From assembly GCF_913778665.1 (NCBI RefSeq), contig NZ_CAJYVQ010000002.1:248001-312000 (forward strand): a stretch of DNA of 64,000 nt, in the 5' to 3' direction. Positions 1 through 8,154 of the stretch are shown here, in pieces. Origin of the DNA: an uncultured Stenotrophomonas sp. (lineage in GTDB: Bacteria > Pseudomonadota > Gammaproteobacteria > Xanthomonadales > Xanthomonadaceae). The notes under the pieces were generated by a model, which worked only from the letters and a program-made list of their open reading frames with translations, searched no databases and was not told the origin of the DNA. A program made the translations under genes and the position numbers. How positions within the stretch are numbered: position 1 is the first letter of the stretch; each line of letters begins with the position of its first letter.

Positions 1-274
1 CCGCATCGCTGGCGCTGCGGTCGCGGTTGAGCAGCGCCATCAGGTAGCGGTTGAGCATCACTGACGGCCGTTCGGCATCGGCGGCTACCGCCGCGAACAG
101 CGGCTCGATGGTCGGCGACTGCAGCGTCGCCGTGCTGGTGTCGGTGCCCGCGAGGGACCGCGCCTGCGCCAGCGTGCTGGCGGCGGCCGGCGTTGGCACA
201 GGGTCCGGCTGTGCAGCGGGCCTGGAGCAGCCCAGCAGCAGCAAAGGGGCGATCAGAAAATGGATCCTGCGCAT
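1..274 (-). CDS. Lipoprotein, N-terminal part (runs off the window start)
   Basis: The reading frame begins at ATG 274 on the minus strand and is open to base 1, so only the first 91 residues are seen. It starts MRRIHFLIAPLLLLGC, a short basic n-region, a hydrophobic stretch and an LLGC lipobox, so the mature protein should begin with a lipidated Cys16 and sit in an inner or outer membrane leaflet. The following region is rich in Ala, Pro and Thr, a typical lipoprotein linker. A GGGGAGGAGG ribosome binding site lies just upstream. No domain is recognised in the visible part and the function is unknown. Confidence 0.7.
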   Translation of the reverse strand, partial: MRRIHFLIAPLLLLGCSRPAAQPDPVPTPAAASTLAQARSLAGTDTSTATLQSPTIEPLFAAVAADAERPSVMLNRYLMALLNRDRSASDA

Positions 275-325
275 GCCTCCTCCCCGAGGCGATGTGGAGG
301 AGGCAGTGTATCGGCTGCGCTGGGA

Positions 326-634
326 TCAGCGGGATGAGGGCAGCTGTTCCAGGGCATCCAGCGCGGGCAGCACCTGTGCAGCAACGGCAGCAATCGCGTG
401 GCCGTCGGTCCCGGCGTGGCGCTGCACGATGTCGCGCAGCAGTTGGGCGGCGATCACCAGGGTTGCGCGTTCGTCACCGCTCAGGCCGGCAGTACGCGGT
501 GCCGCTTCCAGCAGGCGCATCAGGTCGCGGCTGGCGCGGTGTTCCAGTTCGATGGTGCAGCGGCCGGTGCACTGCACCCCGTCCTTTTCGATGGGGGTCA
601 CCGAGATCCGGTAGCGGGTGGAGGGGCTGGCCAT
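326..634 (-). CDS. DUF3861-like small protein
   Basis: A 102-residue cytoplasmic protein beginning MASPSTRYRISVTPIEKDG. The N-terminal half looks like a beta-rich module ending in a charged ELEHR segment. The C-terminal half is helical with a DLMRLLEAAPR helix and a long Ala-rich helix. Size and the opening pattern (YRISV..IEKDG) resemble the DUF3861 family, whose function is not known; this match is from memory of the family. The frame stays open upstream for another 82 codons, but that extension is Arg/Pro-rich like an untranslated GC-rich region, so the internal ATG at 634 is preferred although its ribosome binding site is weak. Confidence 0.6.
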   Translation of the reverse strand: MASPSTRYRISVTPIEKDGVQCTGRCTIELEHRASRDLMRLLEAAPRTAGLSGDERATLVIAAQLLRDIVQRHAGTDGHAIAAVAAQVLPALDALEQLPSSR

Positions 635-880
635 GAGGGGGTGCTCGCCGTAGCTGTGGAGGACATGTCCACCATAGGCAAGGCCACGGCCGACGGCGAC
701 GGCCGGCGCCGCACGCAGTGTTCCACCCGGTACGTTCCGGGGCGGGTGCAGGCCGCGCCGGGCCAGTGGCGACGGGACTGTGCGGGGATTGCCGGGGCCG
801 CGGCAACGCTGTGTTGCGGATTGCCGCAGGCAGCGGGCGCATCCAGGCCTGGCGTAGATCGATGGCCGGGTAACGCCCAA

Positions 881-909
881 AAAAACGGGACGGCCAGAGC
901 CGTCCCGTT
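881..909 (-). terminator. Rho-independent terminator of the HU-like gene
   Basis: A perfect 10-bp inverted repeat (884-893 with 900-909) with a 6-base loop is followed, reading the minus strand, by a run of T. It lies 27 bases past the stop of the HU-like gene and fits it as an intrinsic terminator. Confidence 0.85.
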
Positions 910-935
910 GCGATCATCCGCTTTCGGGTGCGCGC

Positions 936-1334
936 TTAGAGCGCAGCGTCCTTCAGCTTCTTCAGCGGGCGAACCTTCAGCTTGGTGGTGGCCGGCTTGG
1001 CGGCGAACCACTGCTCTTCCTTGGTGAACGGGTTGATGCCCTTGCGCTTCGGCTTGGCCGGCACATTGACGGTGGAGATCTTCAGCAGGCCCGGCAGGGT
1101 GAAGGAGCCAGCGCCCTTCTTGTGCACCGACGAGGCGACTGCGCTTTCCAGCGAGGCCAGCACAGCGCGGACGTCCTTGGCGACAACGCCCGAGGCTTCA
1201 GCGATGTGTGCAACCAGGCCGGACTTGGTCAGCACTTCCTTGATCGGCTTCGGAGCGGCCGGCTTGGCGGCTGCCTTCGTCGCGACTTTCTTCACTGCCT
1301 TCTTCGGGGCAGCCTTCTTAGCGGTCTTTGCCAT
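936..1334 (-). CDS. HU-family DNA-binding protein with Lys/Ala-rich N-terminal tail
   Basis: A 132-residue nucleoid protein. Residues 1-30 form a basic tail of Lys, Ala and Pro resembling eukaryotic H1 or bacterial histone-like tails. From about residue 31 an HU/IHF fold follows (IKEVLTKSGLVAHIAE), with GINPFTKE near residues 99-106 in the place of the DNA-contacting beta-arm tip. It is expected to bind and bend DNA without sequence specificity; the tail should add DNA contacts or phase-separating behaviour (inference). The start is fixed by an AGGAAACC ribosome binding site just before ATG 1334; the frame remains open upstream but without that signal. It is a single gene with its own terminator. 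Confidence 0.88.
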   Translation of the reverse strand: MAKTAKKAAPKKAVKKVATKAAAKPAAPKPIKEVLTKSGLVAHIAEASGVVAKDVRAVLASLESAVASSVHKKGAGSFTLPGLLKISTVNVPAKPKRKGINPFTKEEQWFAAKPATTKLKVRPLKKLKDAAL

Positions 1335-1703
1335 GGTTTCCTGTTCCGTGAACGGTTGGTTGTTTGGTCGGCGCCGAACCCCGTCGGCAAGCGCAATGTA
1401 GGGCAACTCTTGGGCGCCGCCAATAGCCCGAAGCGCGGAAAGTGCATGTTTTTTCATATCCAGGCCGATTCAGTACATGGCCGGCGATGGGGGGCGGGGG
1501 GGCGGAACCGCTGGCAGCGCCGTCGCCCGGCCATCGCAGGAATGCGCGAAACCACTGAAAACAAGGAGAAATCCAGGATGGCGTGGCGAGGAAGTGTCCA
1601 TCGTAGCGGCTGCGGCGGGACGCGCGGAGTGCGGCGGAGCGACGCAGGCCTAACGCGCGCCATGCGAAGGTGATCGTTCATCACCGCCACGCAGGAGCAC
1701 GAA
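1335..1703. other. Intergenic region between the HU-like gene and osmC
   Basis: About 370 bases that must carry the divergent promoters of the HU-like gene and osmC. It has G-rich tracts near 1489-1503. A 31-codon frame at 1578-1673 on the plus strand starts with ATG 9 bases after AAGGAG, but it is Arg/Gly-rich and has no other support, so it is not called as a gene. Confidence 0.4.
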
Positions 1704-2135
1704 ATGGGAATCTCGCGACACGCCACCGCGCATTGGGAAGGCGATCTGAAATCGGGCAAGGGTCAGTTGAACACGCCGCAGAGCGGGCTGCTGGACAAGA
1801 CCCGCTACGGCTTCAACAGCCGCTTCGGTGACGAGAAGGGCACCAACCCGGAGGAGCTGATCGCTGCCGCGCACGCCGGCTGTTTCACCATGGCACTGTC
1901 GGCCAAGCTCGGCGAGGCCGGCTTTACCCCGACCTCGCTGGATACCGAAGCCAAGGTCGATCTGTCGCTGGAAGGCGGCCCGCAGCTGTCGCAGATCCGG
2001 TTGAAAGTGAAGGCGGTGGTGCCGGGCATCGACGCTGCGCAATTCCGCGCCATTGCCGATGACGCCAAGCAGAACTGCCCGGTGTCCAAGGCGCTGAGCG
2101 CGGTGCCGATCAGCCTGGAAGCCGAGCTGGGCTGA
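1704..2135 (+). CDS. osmC: OsmC-type peroxiredoxin
   Basis: A 143-residue OsmC/Ohr-superfamily protein that reduces organic hydroperoxides with a pair of redox cysteines. The two catalytic Cys are both present: Cys60 in HAGCFTMAL and Cys125 in QNCPVSKAL, the usual spacing for the family. The opening RHATAHWEGDLKSGKG and the NPEELIAAAHAGC core are typical of OsmC rather than Ohr. Family members act as dimers in the cytoplasm and are usually induced by osmotic or oxidative stress. It appears monocistronic and is closed by a GTAG-type hairpin repeat. Confidence 0.93.
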   Translation: MGISRHATAHWEGDLKSGKGQLNTPQSGLLDKTRYGFNSRFGDEKGTNPEELIAAAHAGCFTMALSAKLGEAGFTPTSLDTEAKVDLSLEGGPQLSQIRLKVKAVVPGIDAAQFRAIADDAKQNCPVSKALSAVPISLEAELG

Positions 2136-2142
2136 TCGCCAG

Positions 2143-2213
2143 GTAGTGCCGGCCGCTGGCCGGCAATCGCCATATCCGGATCAGGTAGCAGCCGGCCAGC
2201 GGCCGGCGCTACC
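2143..2213. repeat. GTAG-type hairpin repeat pair (SMAG-like)
   Basis: Two short palindromic units face each other: GTAG plus a CCGGCC/GGCCGG stem at 2143-2165, and its mirror at 2185-2213 ending GCGCTACC. The GTAG-headed, head-to-head form is that of the REP-like elements known from Stenotrophomonas. The second unit contains the stop codon of the convergent PhzF-family gene (2209-2211), so it probably also serves as a bidirectional 3' end. Confidence 0.8.
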
Positions 2214-3087
2214 AGTCAATCGTGCCGGTGATCACCGTCTGCACCTGGCCACCGGACCAGACCTCACCCTCCTCATCCACCAGAAGGGTCAGTCGCGCAT
2301 CGTGGCCGACCTCGCGGCCCTGGCTGACTTCGAACGGCGCGCGGCCGCGCGGCAGTGCATCGCGCAGGTCCAGCCACGCCGCGAGCACGGCGTTGGCAGC
2401 GCCGGAGGCGGCATCCTCGAAGCGGCGGCCATTGCCGACGAAGGCGCGCACAGCCAGGTCGCAACCTTGGCTGCCATCGCTGAACGCGTAGGCGAAAACG
2501 CCCATGCTGTCGGTGGATTCGGCGAGTGCGGCGACCGCGTCCCAGTCCGGTTGCAGCGCGCGCAATGCAGTTTCATCGGCCACATGTACCACCCACCAGC
2601 TGCGGCCGCCCTGCATGCGCGCGGGCGGCAGTGCGCCCAGCGCCCAGCCGTTCAGCACGGGCTGCAGGCGCGGATCGGTGGCCTCGGCGATCTCGGCCAG
2701 CTGCGCGCGTGGCGTGCGGATGGCGATGCGCTGCTGCTCGCCTTCGCCGCTGACCCTCAGCGGCAGCGCACCGGCGATGCCGTCCTGCACCAGCACGCCA
2801 TCGACCGGCGCGGCCAGGCCAGCCTGCAGCACCGCATGGGCGGTGCCGACGCTGGGATGACCGGCGAACGGCACTTCCTTCTGCGGGCTGAACATGCGCA
2901 GCCGATAGCTGGTACTGGTGGCCTGCGCCGGGAACACGAAGGTGGTCTCCGGCAACCGCGTCCAGCGCGCGATGGCCTGCATGCTGGCGTCATCCAGGCC
3001 CTCGGCATCGAGTACAACCGCCAGTGGATTGCCGGCGCCGGCACGCGGAGAGAACACATCGAGCTGCAGGAAACGGCGGGTGGTCAT
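2209..3087 (-). CDS. PhzF family isomerase/epimerase-like protein (copy 1)
   Basis: A 292-residue protein of the PhzF fold, two similar alpha/beta domains related to diaminopimelate epimerase. Diagnostic segments are RFLQLDVFSPRAGAGNPLAVV at the start, the LPETTFVF stretch holding the catalytic Glu, and FAGHPSVGTAH in the first domain; GNGRRFEDAASGAAN marks the second. Length is normal for the family. The frame extends upstream but ATG 3087 aligns with the conserved start. It lies head-to-tail with a second copy downstream in coordinates (3179-4051); both read away from the lysine/cell-wall gene. The substrate cannot be told; there is no phenazine cluster nearby. Confidence 0.88.
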   Translation of the reverse strand: MTTRRFLQLDVFSPRAGAGNPLAVVLDAEGLDDASMQAIARWTRLPETTFVFPAQATSTSYRLRMFSPQKEVPFAGHPSVGTAHAVLQAGLAAPVDGVLVQDGIAGALPLRVSGEGEQQRIAIRTPRAQLAEIAEATDPRLQPVLNGWALGALPPARMQGGRSWWVVHVADETALRALQPDWDAVAALAESTDSMGVFAYAFSDGSQGCDLAVRAFVGNGRRFEDAASGAANAVLAAWLDLRDALPRGRAPFEVSQGREVGHDARLTLLVDEEGEVWSGGQVQTVITGTIDW

Positions 3088-3125
3088 AGGGGGCAAACTC
3101 CGTAAAACGAGAGGGGGATACGGTG

Positions 3126-3182
3126 GCACCGGGCCATGCCCGGCGTCCGTGTGCTGCGTTCGCCGGCGTGGCCCGGCACTAC
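3126..3182. repeat. GTAG-type hairpin repeat pair (degenerate)
   Basis: Two CCGGGC-type palindromes, 3126-3145 and 3161-3182, the second ending GGCACTAC. They fill the space between the tandem PhzF-family genes and again include a stop codon (3179-3181). Confidence 0.65.
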
Positions 3183-4051
3183 CAATGGATGTGGCCGTCG
3201 ATCACGCACTGCACCCGGCCGCCGATCCACACCGTTCCCTGCGCATCGACCCGCACCTGCACGCGACCGTCGCGGCCGGCTTCGCGGCCCTGGCTGGCCA
3301 CATAGCGGCCCTCACGGCCGGGCAGGGCATCGCGCTGCCGCAGCCAGGCGCCGATCAGCGCATTGGCGCTGCCGGTCACCGGGTCCTCGGGCACGCTGGG
3401 CGCGTCGGCGGGGCAGAACGCGCGCACCACGCGGCTGTGGTCGCTGCCGACCTCGTCGGCGAACACCGCTACGCCGGTGGCATCGGTGGCAAGGCTCCAG
3501 CCGGCCAGCGCGGCCATGTCCGGCACCAGGCTGCGCACCGTGGCGGCATCGCGCAGCGGCAGCAGCCACCAGCGCGCACCGTTGTCCCACAGCTCAGGCA
3601 CATGGCCGTCGGCAGCCAGTGCCAGCAGCGCGGCGGGTGTCGTGTCGGCCGCCGTTGCCAGCTGCCGGGCCGGCGGGCTGGCCAATTGAATCTCCAGCGC
3701 TTCGGGCGGGCCGCTCACCTGTACCGGCAACAGCCCGGCTGCGCATTGCTGCAGCAGGGCGCCGTCACGTGGCATCGCAACGCCGCAGGTCACCGCCGCC
3801 CATGCCGCGCCCACGCTGGGATGGCCGGCGAACGCCAGTTCCCGGGTCGGGGTGAAAATGCGGATGTGGTAGTCGGCGCCGGGCGCGCTGGAGCGCAGGA
3901 AGAACACCGTCTCGGACAGGTTCAACCACGCCGCCAGGGCCTGCATCTGGCCCCTGGAGAGCCCATCGGCGTCCAGGATGACGCCCAGTGGATTGCCGGT
4001 GCCGGGCCGCGGGGCGAAGACATCGAGCTGCAGGTAACGAAGGACGGCCAT
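3179..4051 (-). CDS. PhzF family isomerase/epimerase-like protein (copy 2)
   Basis: A 290-residue paralogue of the neighbouring PhzF-family protein with the same landmarks: RYLQLDVFAPRPGTGNPLGV at the start, LSETVFFL with the catalytic Glu, FAGHPSVGAAWA, and VPEDPVTGSANALIGAW in the second domain. Both copies end in a similar ...GRVQCVI/QVQTVI.G.I.W motif, so they arose by tandem duplication. The second copy keeps the more typical DPVTGSAN motif, while the first has AASGAAN there, suggesting that substrate contacts have diverged. It is transcribed divergently from the aspartate kinase fusion with about 75 bases between the starts. Confidence 0.88.
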   Translation of the reverse strand: MAVLRYLQLDVFAPRPGTGNPLGVILDADGLSRGQMQALAAWLNLSETVFFLRSSAPGADYHIRIFTPTRELAFAGHPSVGAAWAAVTCGVAMPRDGALLQQCAAGLLPVQVSGPPEALEIQLASPPARQLATAADTTPAALLALAADGHVPELWDNGARWWLLPLRDAATVRSLVPDMAALAGWSLATDATGVAVFADEVGSDHSRVVRAFCPADAPSVPEDPVTGSANALIGAWLRQRDALPGREGRYVASQGREAGRDGRVQVRVDAQGTVWIGGRVQCVIDGHIHW

Positions 4052-4127
4052 CTACGGAGATATTGCGCTTAGAATCAACGGTTCCGCCCCCGAGGGGCGG
4101 CTTCCCCACATTCTACATAGCCAATCC

Positions 4128-6722
4128 ATGTCAGCTTCCCCCCTTGTCGATCGTTGGATCGTACTGAAGTTCGGCGGCACCTCGGTGTCGCGTCGTCATC
4201 GCTGGGATACGATCGGGAAGCTGGCGAAAAAACGTGCGGAAGAGACCGGCTCGCGCGTGCTGGTGGTGGTTTCGGCGCTGTCCGGGGTCACCAACGAACT
4301 GACCGCGATCGCCGATGGCGCACCGGACAGCCGCGATCGCGTGGCCGCGCTGGTTGAACGCCACGAGGGCTTCCTGACCGAACTTGGCCTGGGCCGCGAG
4401 GTGCTGGCCGAGCGCCTGGCCGCGCTGCAGGGCCTGCTCGACGACGCGCGCGCAGCCACCCGCCCGCTGGACTGGCAGGCCGAAGTGCTGGGCCAGGGCG
4501 AACTGCTGTCTTCCACTCTGGGCGCAGCCTACCTGCATGCCTCGGGCCTGGACATGGGCTGGATGGATGCCCGCCAGTGGCTGGACGCGATGCCGCCGCA
4601 GCCGAACCAGAGCGACTGGTCGCAGCGGCTGTCGGTGAACTGCCAGTGGCGCGCTGACGCGGAGTGGATGCAGCGTTTTCGCGCGCAGCCGACTCGCCTG
4701 CTGATCACGCAAGGCTTCATTTCGCGGCATGCCGATGGCGGTACCGCCATCCTCGGCCGCGGCGGTTCGGATACCTCGGCGGCGTACTTCGGCGCGCTGC
4801 TCGGCGCCAGCCGCGTGGAGATCTGGACCGACGTGCCAGGCATGTTCAGCGCCAATCCGAAGGATGTGCCGGACGCGCGCCTGCTGACCCGCCTGGACTA
4901 CTACGAAGCACAGGAAATCGCCACTACCGGCGCCAAGGTGCTGCACCCGCGCTCGATCAAGCCGTGCCGAGATGCCGGCGTGCCGATGGCCATCCTCGAT
5001 ACCGAGCGCCCGGAGTTGCCGGGTACCAGCATCGATGGCAGCGCCGCACCGGTTCCTGGGGTGAAGGCGATCAGCCGTCGCAACGGCATCGTGCTGGTGT
5101 CGATGGAAGGCATCGGCATGTGGCAGCAGGTCGGCTTCCTGGCCGATGTGTTCAACCTGTTCAAGAAGCACGGGCTGTCAGTGGACCTGATCGGTTCGGC
5201 CGAGACCAACGTCACTGTGTCGCTGGATCCGTCCGAGAACCTGGTCAACACCGATGTGCTGGCCGCGCTGTCGGCCGACCTGTCGCAGATCTGCAAGGTG
5301 AAGGTGATCGTGCCGTGTGCTGCCATCACCCTGGTCGGCCGTGGCATGCGTTCGCTGCTGCACAAGCTGTCGGACGTGTGGGCCACCTTCGGCCGCGAGC
5401 GCGTGCACATGATCTCGCAGTCGTCCAACGATCTGAACCTGACCTTCGTCATCGACGAGGCCGATGCCGATGGCCTGCTGCCGATCCTGCACGCCGAGCT
5501 GATCGACAGTGGTGCGATGCCGGTGGAAGAGACCGAGGTGTTCGGCCCGCGCTGGCGCGAGATCGCCGGCACCGTGCGCCCGCGTGGCACGCCGTGGTGG
5601 CGTGGCCAGCGCGCGCACCTTCTGCAGCTGGCTGACGCCGGTACGCCGCGCTACGTCTACCACCTGCCGACCGTGCGCGCCCGCGCTCGCGCGCTGGCCG
5701 CGATCAAGCCGATCGACCAGCGCTACTACGCGATCAAGGCCAACAGCCACCCGGCCATCCTGCAGTTGCTGGAGGCTGAGGGCTTTGGCCTGGAATGCGT
5801 CTCGCATGGCGAGCTCAAGCACGTGTTCCAGCACCTGCCGGAACTGTCGCCCAAGCGCGTGCTGTTCACCCCCAGCTTCTGCCCACGTGAAGAGTACGAA
5901 GCGGCGTTCGCACTTGGTGTGACCGTCACCGTGGACAACGTGGAGGCGCTGCAGCGCTGGCCGGACCTGTTCCGCAACCGCGAACTGTGGCTGCGCGTCG
6001 ACCTCGGCCGGGGTGAAGGCCACCATGCCAAGGTGCGTACCGGTGGCAAGGATTCCAAGTTCGGCCTGCCGATCGCCCGCGTTGACGAGTTCGTGCGCGC
6101 GGCCACCGACCTGGGCAGCCGCGTGGTCGGCCTGCACGCGCACCTGGGCAGCGGCGTGGAAACCGCGCAGCACTGGCGCCTGATGTGCGATGAGCTGGCC
6201 GGTTTCGCCCGCCGCATCGGCAGCGTGCACACCATCGATATCGGCGGTGGCCTGCCGATTCCGTACACAGCCGAAGACGAACCATTCGACCTCGATGCGT
6301 GGGCCGAGGGCCTGGCCGAGGTCAAGGCGCTGCATCCGGCGTTCCGCCTGGCGATCGAGCCGGGGCGCTACCTGGTGGCCGAATCGGGCGTGCTGCTGAC
6401 CCACGCCACCCAGGTGGTGGAAAAGGACGGCGTGCGCCGCGTCGGCCTGGATGCCGGCATGAACACGCTGATGCGCCCGGCCCTGTACGACGCCTGGCAC
6501 GACATCGAGAACCTCAGCCGCCAGGGCGGGTATGCCGAAGCGGCGTTCGATGTGGTCGGCCCGATCTGCGAATCCAGCGATGTGTTCGGCAAGCGTCGCA
6601 AGCTGCCGGTGTCCACCGCGCCGGATGACGTGATGCTGATCGCCGACGCCGGTGCCTACGGCTATGTGATGGCCAACACCTACAACCAGCGGGGGATGCC
6701 GCGCGAAGACGTGATCGAGTGA
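4128..6722 (+). CDS. lysA: Bifunctional aspartate kinase / diaminopimelate decarboxylase
   Basis: An 864-residue fusion joining the first and last enzymes of the DAP/lysine pathway. Residues 1 to about 470 are aspartate kinase, with KFGGTSV at 14-20, the GRGGSDTSA nucleotide loop and ACT-type regulatory repeats (GIGMWQQVGFLADVF). From about 485 an alanine-racemase-fold, PLP-dependent decarboxylase follows: Lys537 in YYAIKANSHP binds PLP, HAHLGSG and IDIGGGLPIPY form the phosphate site, EPGRYLVAESG is present, Cys814 lies in GPICESSDVFG, and DAGAYGYVMA closes the site. All key residues are intact. The fusion would couple aspartyl phosphate formation and DAP-to-lysine conversion under one regulator. 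The same fusion is known in Xanthomonas. The cell-wall genes murL and murD2 follow it. Confidence 0.95.
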   Translation: MSASPLVDRWIVLKFGGTSVSRRHRWDTIGKLAKKRAEETGSRVLVVVSALSGVTNELTAIADGAPDSRDRVAALVERHEGFLTELGLGREVLAERLAALQGLLDDARAATRPLDWQAEVLGQGELLSSTLGAAYLHASGLDMGWMDARQWLDAMPPQPNQSDWSQRLSVNCQWRADAEWMQRFRAQPTRLLITQGFISRHADGGTAILGRGGSDTSAAYFGALLGASRVEIWTDVPGMFSANPKDVPDARLLTRLDYYEAQEIATTGAKVLHPRSIKPCRDAGVPMAILDTERPELPGTSIDGSAAPVPGVKAISRRNGIVLVSMEGIGMWQQVGFLADVFNLFKKHGLSVDLIGSAETNVTVSLDPSENLVNTDVLAALSADLSQICKVKVIVPCAAITLVGRGMRSLLHKLSDVWATFGRERVHMISQSSNDLNLTFVIDEADADGLLPILHAELIDSGAMPVEETEVFGPRWREIAGTVRPRGTPWWRGQRAHLLQLADAGTPRYVYHLPTVRARARALAAIKPIDQRYYAIKANSHPAILQLLEAEGFGLECVSHGELKHVFQHLPELSPKRVLFTPSFCPREEYEAAFALGVTVTVDNVEALQRWPDLFRNRELWLRVDLGRGEGHHAKVRTGGKDSKFGLPIARVDEFVRAATDLGSRVVGLHAHLGSGVETAQHWRLMCDELAGFARRIGSVHTIDIGGGLPIPYTAEDEPFDLDAWAEGLAEVKALHPAFRLAIEPGRYLVAESGVLLTHATQVVEKDGVRRVGLDAGMNTLMRPALYDAWHDIENLSRQGGYAEAAFDVVGPICESSDVFGKRRKLPVSTAPDDVMLIADAGAYGYVMANTYNQRGMPREDVIE

Positions 6723-6801
6723 TCGCCATCCTTCGCGCCCTGCACCCGCCCACCGACACGCCCCGCGCTGCTGCGCAGGCCCGTGCCTGACCGGATACAC
6801 C

Positions 6802-8154
6802 ATGACTGCTTTCGATAAACACCAGGTTTCCCGCTTCCGCTTCGTCCGCTGCGAATTCGCTGCGGAGACCGGCGTGGCCAAGCTGGTCTACGCCTTCGAT
6901 GACGGCCCTGAGATGGTGGAAACCATCACCGTGCCCGGCGCCCCGTTCGTGCTGGACCAGGCGCGTGCCGCCGCCGTGCAGCGCGCGCTGCAGCTGCTGC
7001 ACCTGATTGCCGGTGTCAGCTACTACAAGGCGGGCGTGCCCGAGACGGTCAGCATCGACAGCTATGCCATCGATGCCGATACCGCGGCGCTGGTGGAGAC
7101 GGTCTACCTCAACGGCCTGGGCGAATTCGCCTACCGCAACGGCCTGAACCTGCGCGGGCGCTTCCGCCTGCCGGTGCAGGGCGAGGCGGTGCAGGCACCG
7201 ACGCTGGGCCTGCAGCCGCACGCGCTGGTGGCCATCGGTGGGGGCAAGGATTCGCTGGTCAGCATCGAGGCGCTGCGCCGTGCCGGCGTGGACGAAACGG
7301 TGACCTGGATCGGCGGCTCGCAGCTGATCCGCGCCTGTGCCGAGCGTACCGGCCTGCCGACGCTGAACCTGGGCCGCGCGCTGGCGCCGGAACTGTTCGA
7401 GCTGAACCGCCAGGGTGCCTGGAACGGCCATATCCCGGTCACCGCGGTGAACTCGGCAATCATGGTGCTGGCTGCGCTGCTGCAGGGCGTGGACCAGGTG
7501 GTGTTCTCCAACGAGCGTTCGGCCAGCTACGGCAGCCAGATTCCCGGCACCGGCGAAGTGAACCACCAGTGGTCCAAGGGCTGGGCGTTCGAGCAGGCGT
7601 TCGGCAACCACGTGCAGCAGCACGTCGCGGCAGACCTGCAGTACTACTCGCTGCTGCGCCCGATGTCCGAGCTGGCGGTGGCCCGCCAGTTTGCCAAGAC
7701 CGATTTCTACGACGCGCATTTCTCCAGCTGCAACCGCAACTTCCACATCCTCGGCGAGCGCCCGGTGAACCGCTGGTGCGGCGTCTGCCCGAAGTGCCAC
7801 TTCGTGTTCCTGGCGCTGGCGCCGTTCATGCCCAAGACGCGTCTGGTGCGCATCTTCGGCCGCAACCTGCTGGACGATGCCGAACAGGCCGCTGGCTTCG
7901 ATGCACTGCTGGAGTTCCAGGACCACAAGCCGTTCGAATGCGTGGGCGAAGGCCGCGAGTCGCGTGCAGCGATGGCGACCCTGGCGCAGCGCCCGGAATG
8001 GAAGGAAGACGTGCTGGTGAAGCGCTTCTGCAATGAGATCCAGCCGCAGCTGGATGCCGCCGAGCTGGAACTGGCACCGCTGCTGCAATTGCAGGGCGAG
8101 CACCGCATTCCGGCTGCGCTGTGGGAACGTGTGCGTGAAGATTTCACAGCTTGA
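6802..8154 (+). CDS. murL: UDP-MurNAc-L-Ala-L-Glu epimerase MurL
   Basis: A 450-residue cytoplasmic enzyme matching MurL of Xanthomonas, which inverts the terminal L-Glu of UDP-MurNAc-L-Ala-L-Glu to D-Glu using ATP and Mg2+. A PP-loop-like [14 protein letters not shown] (residues 145-158) fits ATP cleavage to AMP and pyrophosphate. Cysteines at 310, 326, 329 and 332 ([16 protein letters not shown]) look like a structural zinc site; that is inference. The 3' end overlaps murD2 by 20 bases, so the two are translationally coupled. The pair replaces the usual route in which glutamate racemase (MurI) supplies free D-Glu to MurD. Confidence 0.92.
   Translation: MTAFDKHQVSRFRFVRCEFAAETGVAKLVYAFDDGPEMVETITVPGAPFVLDQARAAAVQRALQLLHLIAGVSYYKAGVPETVSIDSYAIDADTAALVETVYLNGLGEFAYRNGLNLRGRFRLPVQGEAVQAPTLGLQPHALVAIGGGKDSLVSIEALRRAGVDETVTWIGGSQLIRACAERTGLPTLNLGRALAPELFELNRQGAWNGHIPVTAVNSAIMVLAALLQGVDQVVFSNERSASYGSQIPGTGEVNHQWSKGWAFEQAFGNHVQQHVAADLQYYSLLRPMSELAVARQFAKTDFYDAHFSSCNRNFHILGERPVNRWCGVCPKCHFVFLALAPFMPKTRLVRIFGRNLLDDAEQAAGFDALLEFQDHKPFECVGEGRESRAAMATLAQRPEWKEDVLVKRFCNEIQPQLDAAELELAPLLQLQGEHRIPAALWERVREDFTA

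Noticed and set aside
1578..1673. 31-codon frame with AAGGAG nine bases upstream
   Set aside because: Arg/Gly-rich, no family and no conservation evidence available; kept only as a note in the intergenic entry.
2209..4051. PhzF-family genes considered as part of a phenazine pathway
   Set aside because: No other phz genes are present; PhzF-fold proteins are widespread outside phenazine synthesis.
5178..6881. A 567-codon minus-strand frame
   Set aside because: Antisense to the aspartate kinase/DAP decarboxylase gene, which carries all catalytic motifs.
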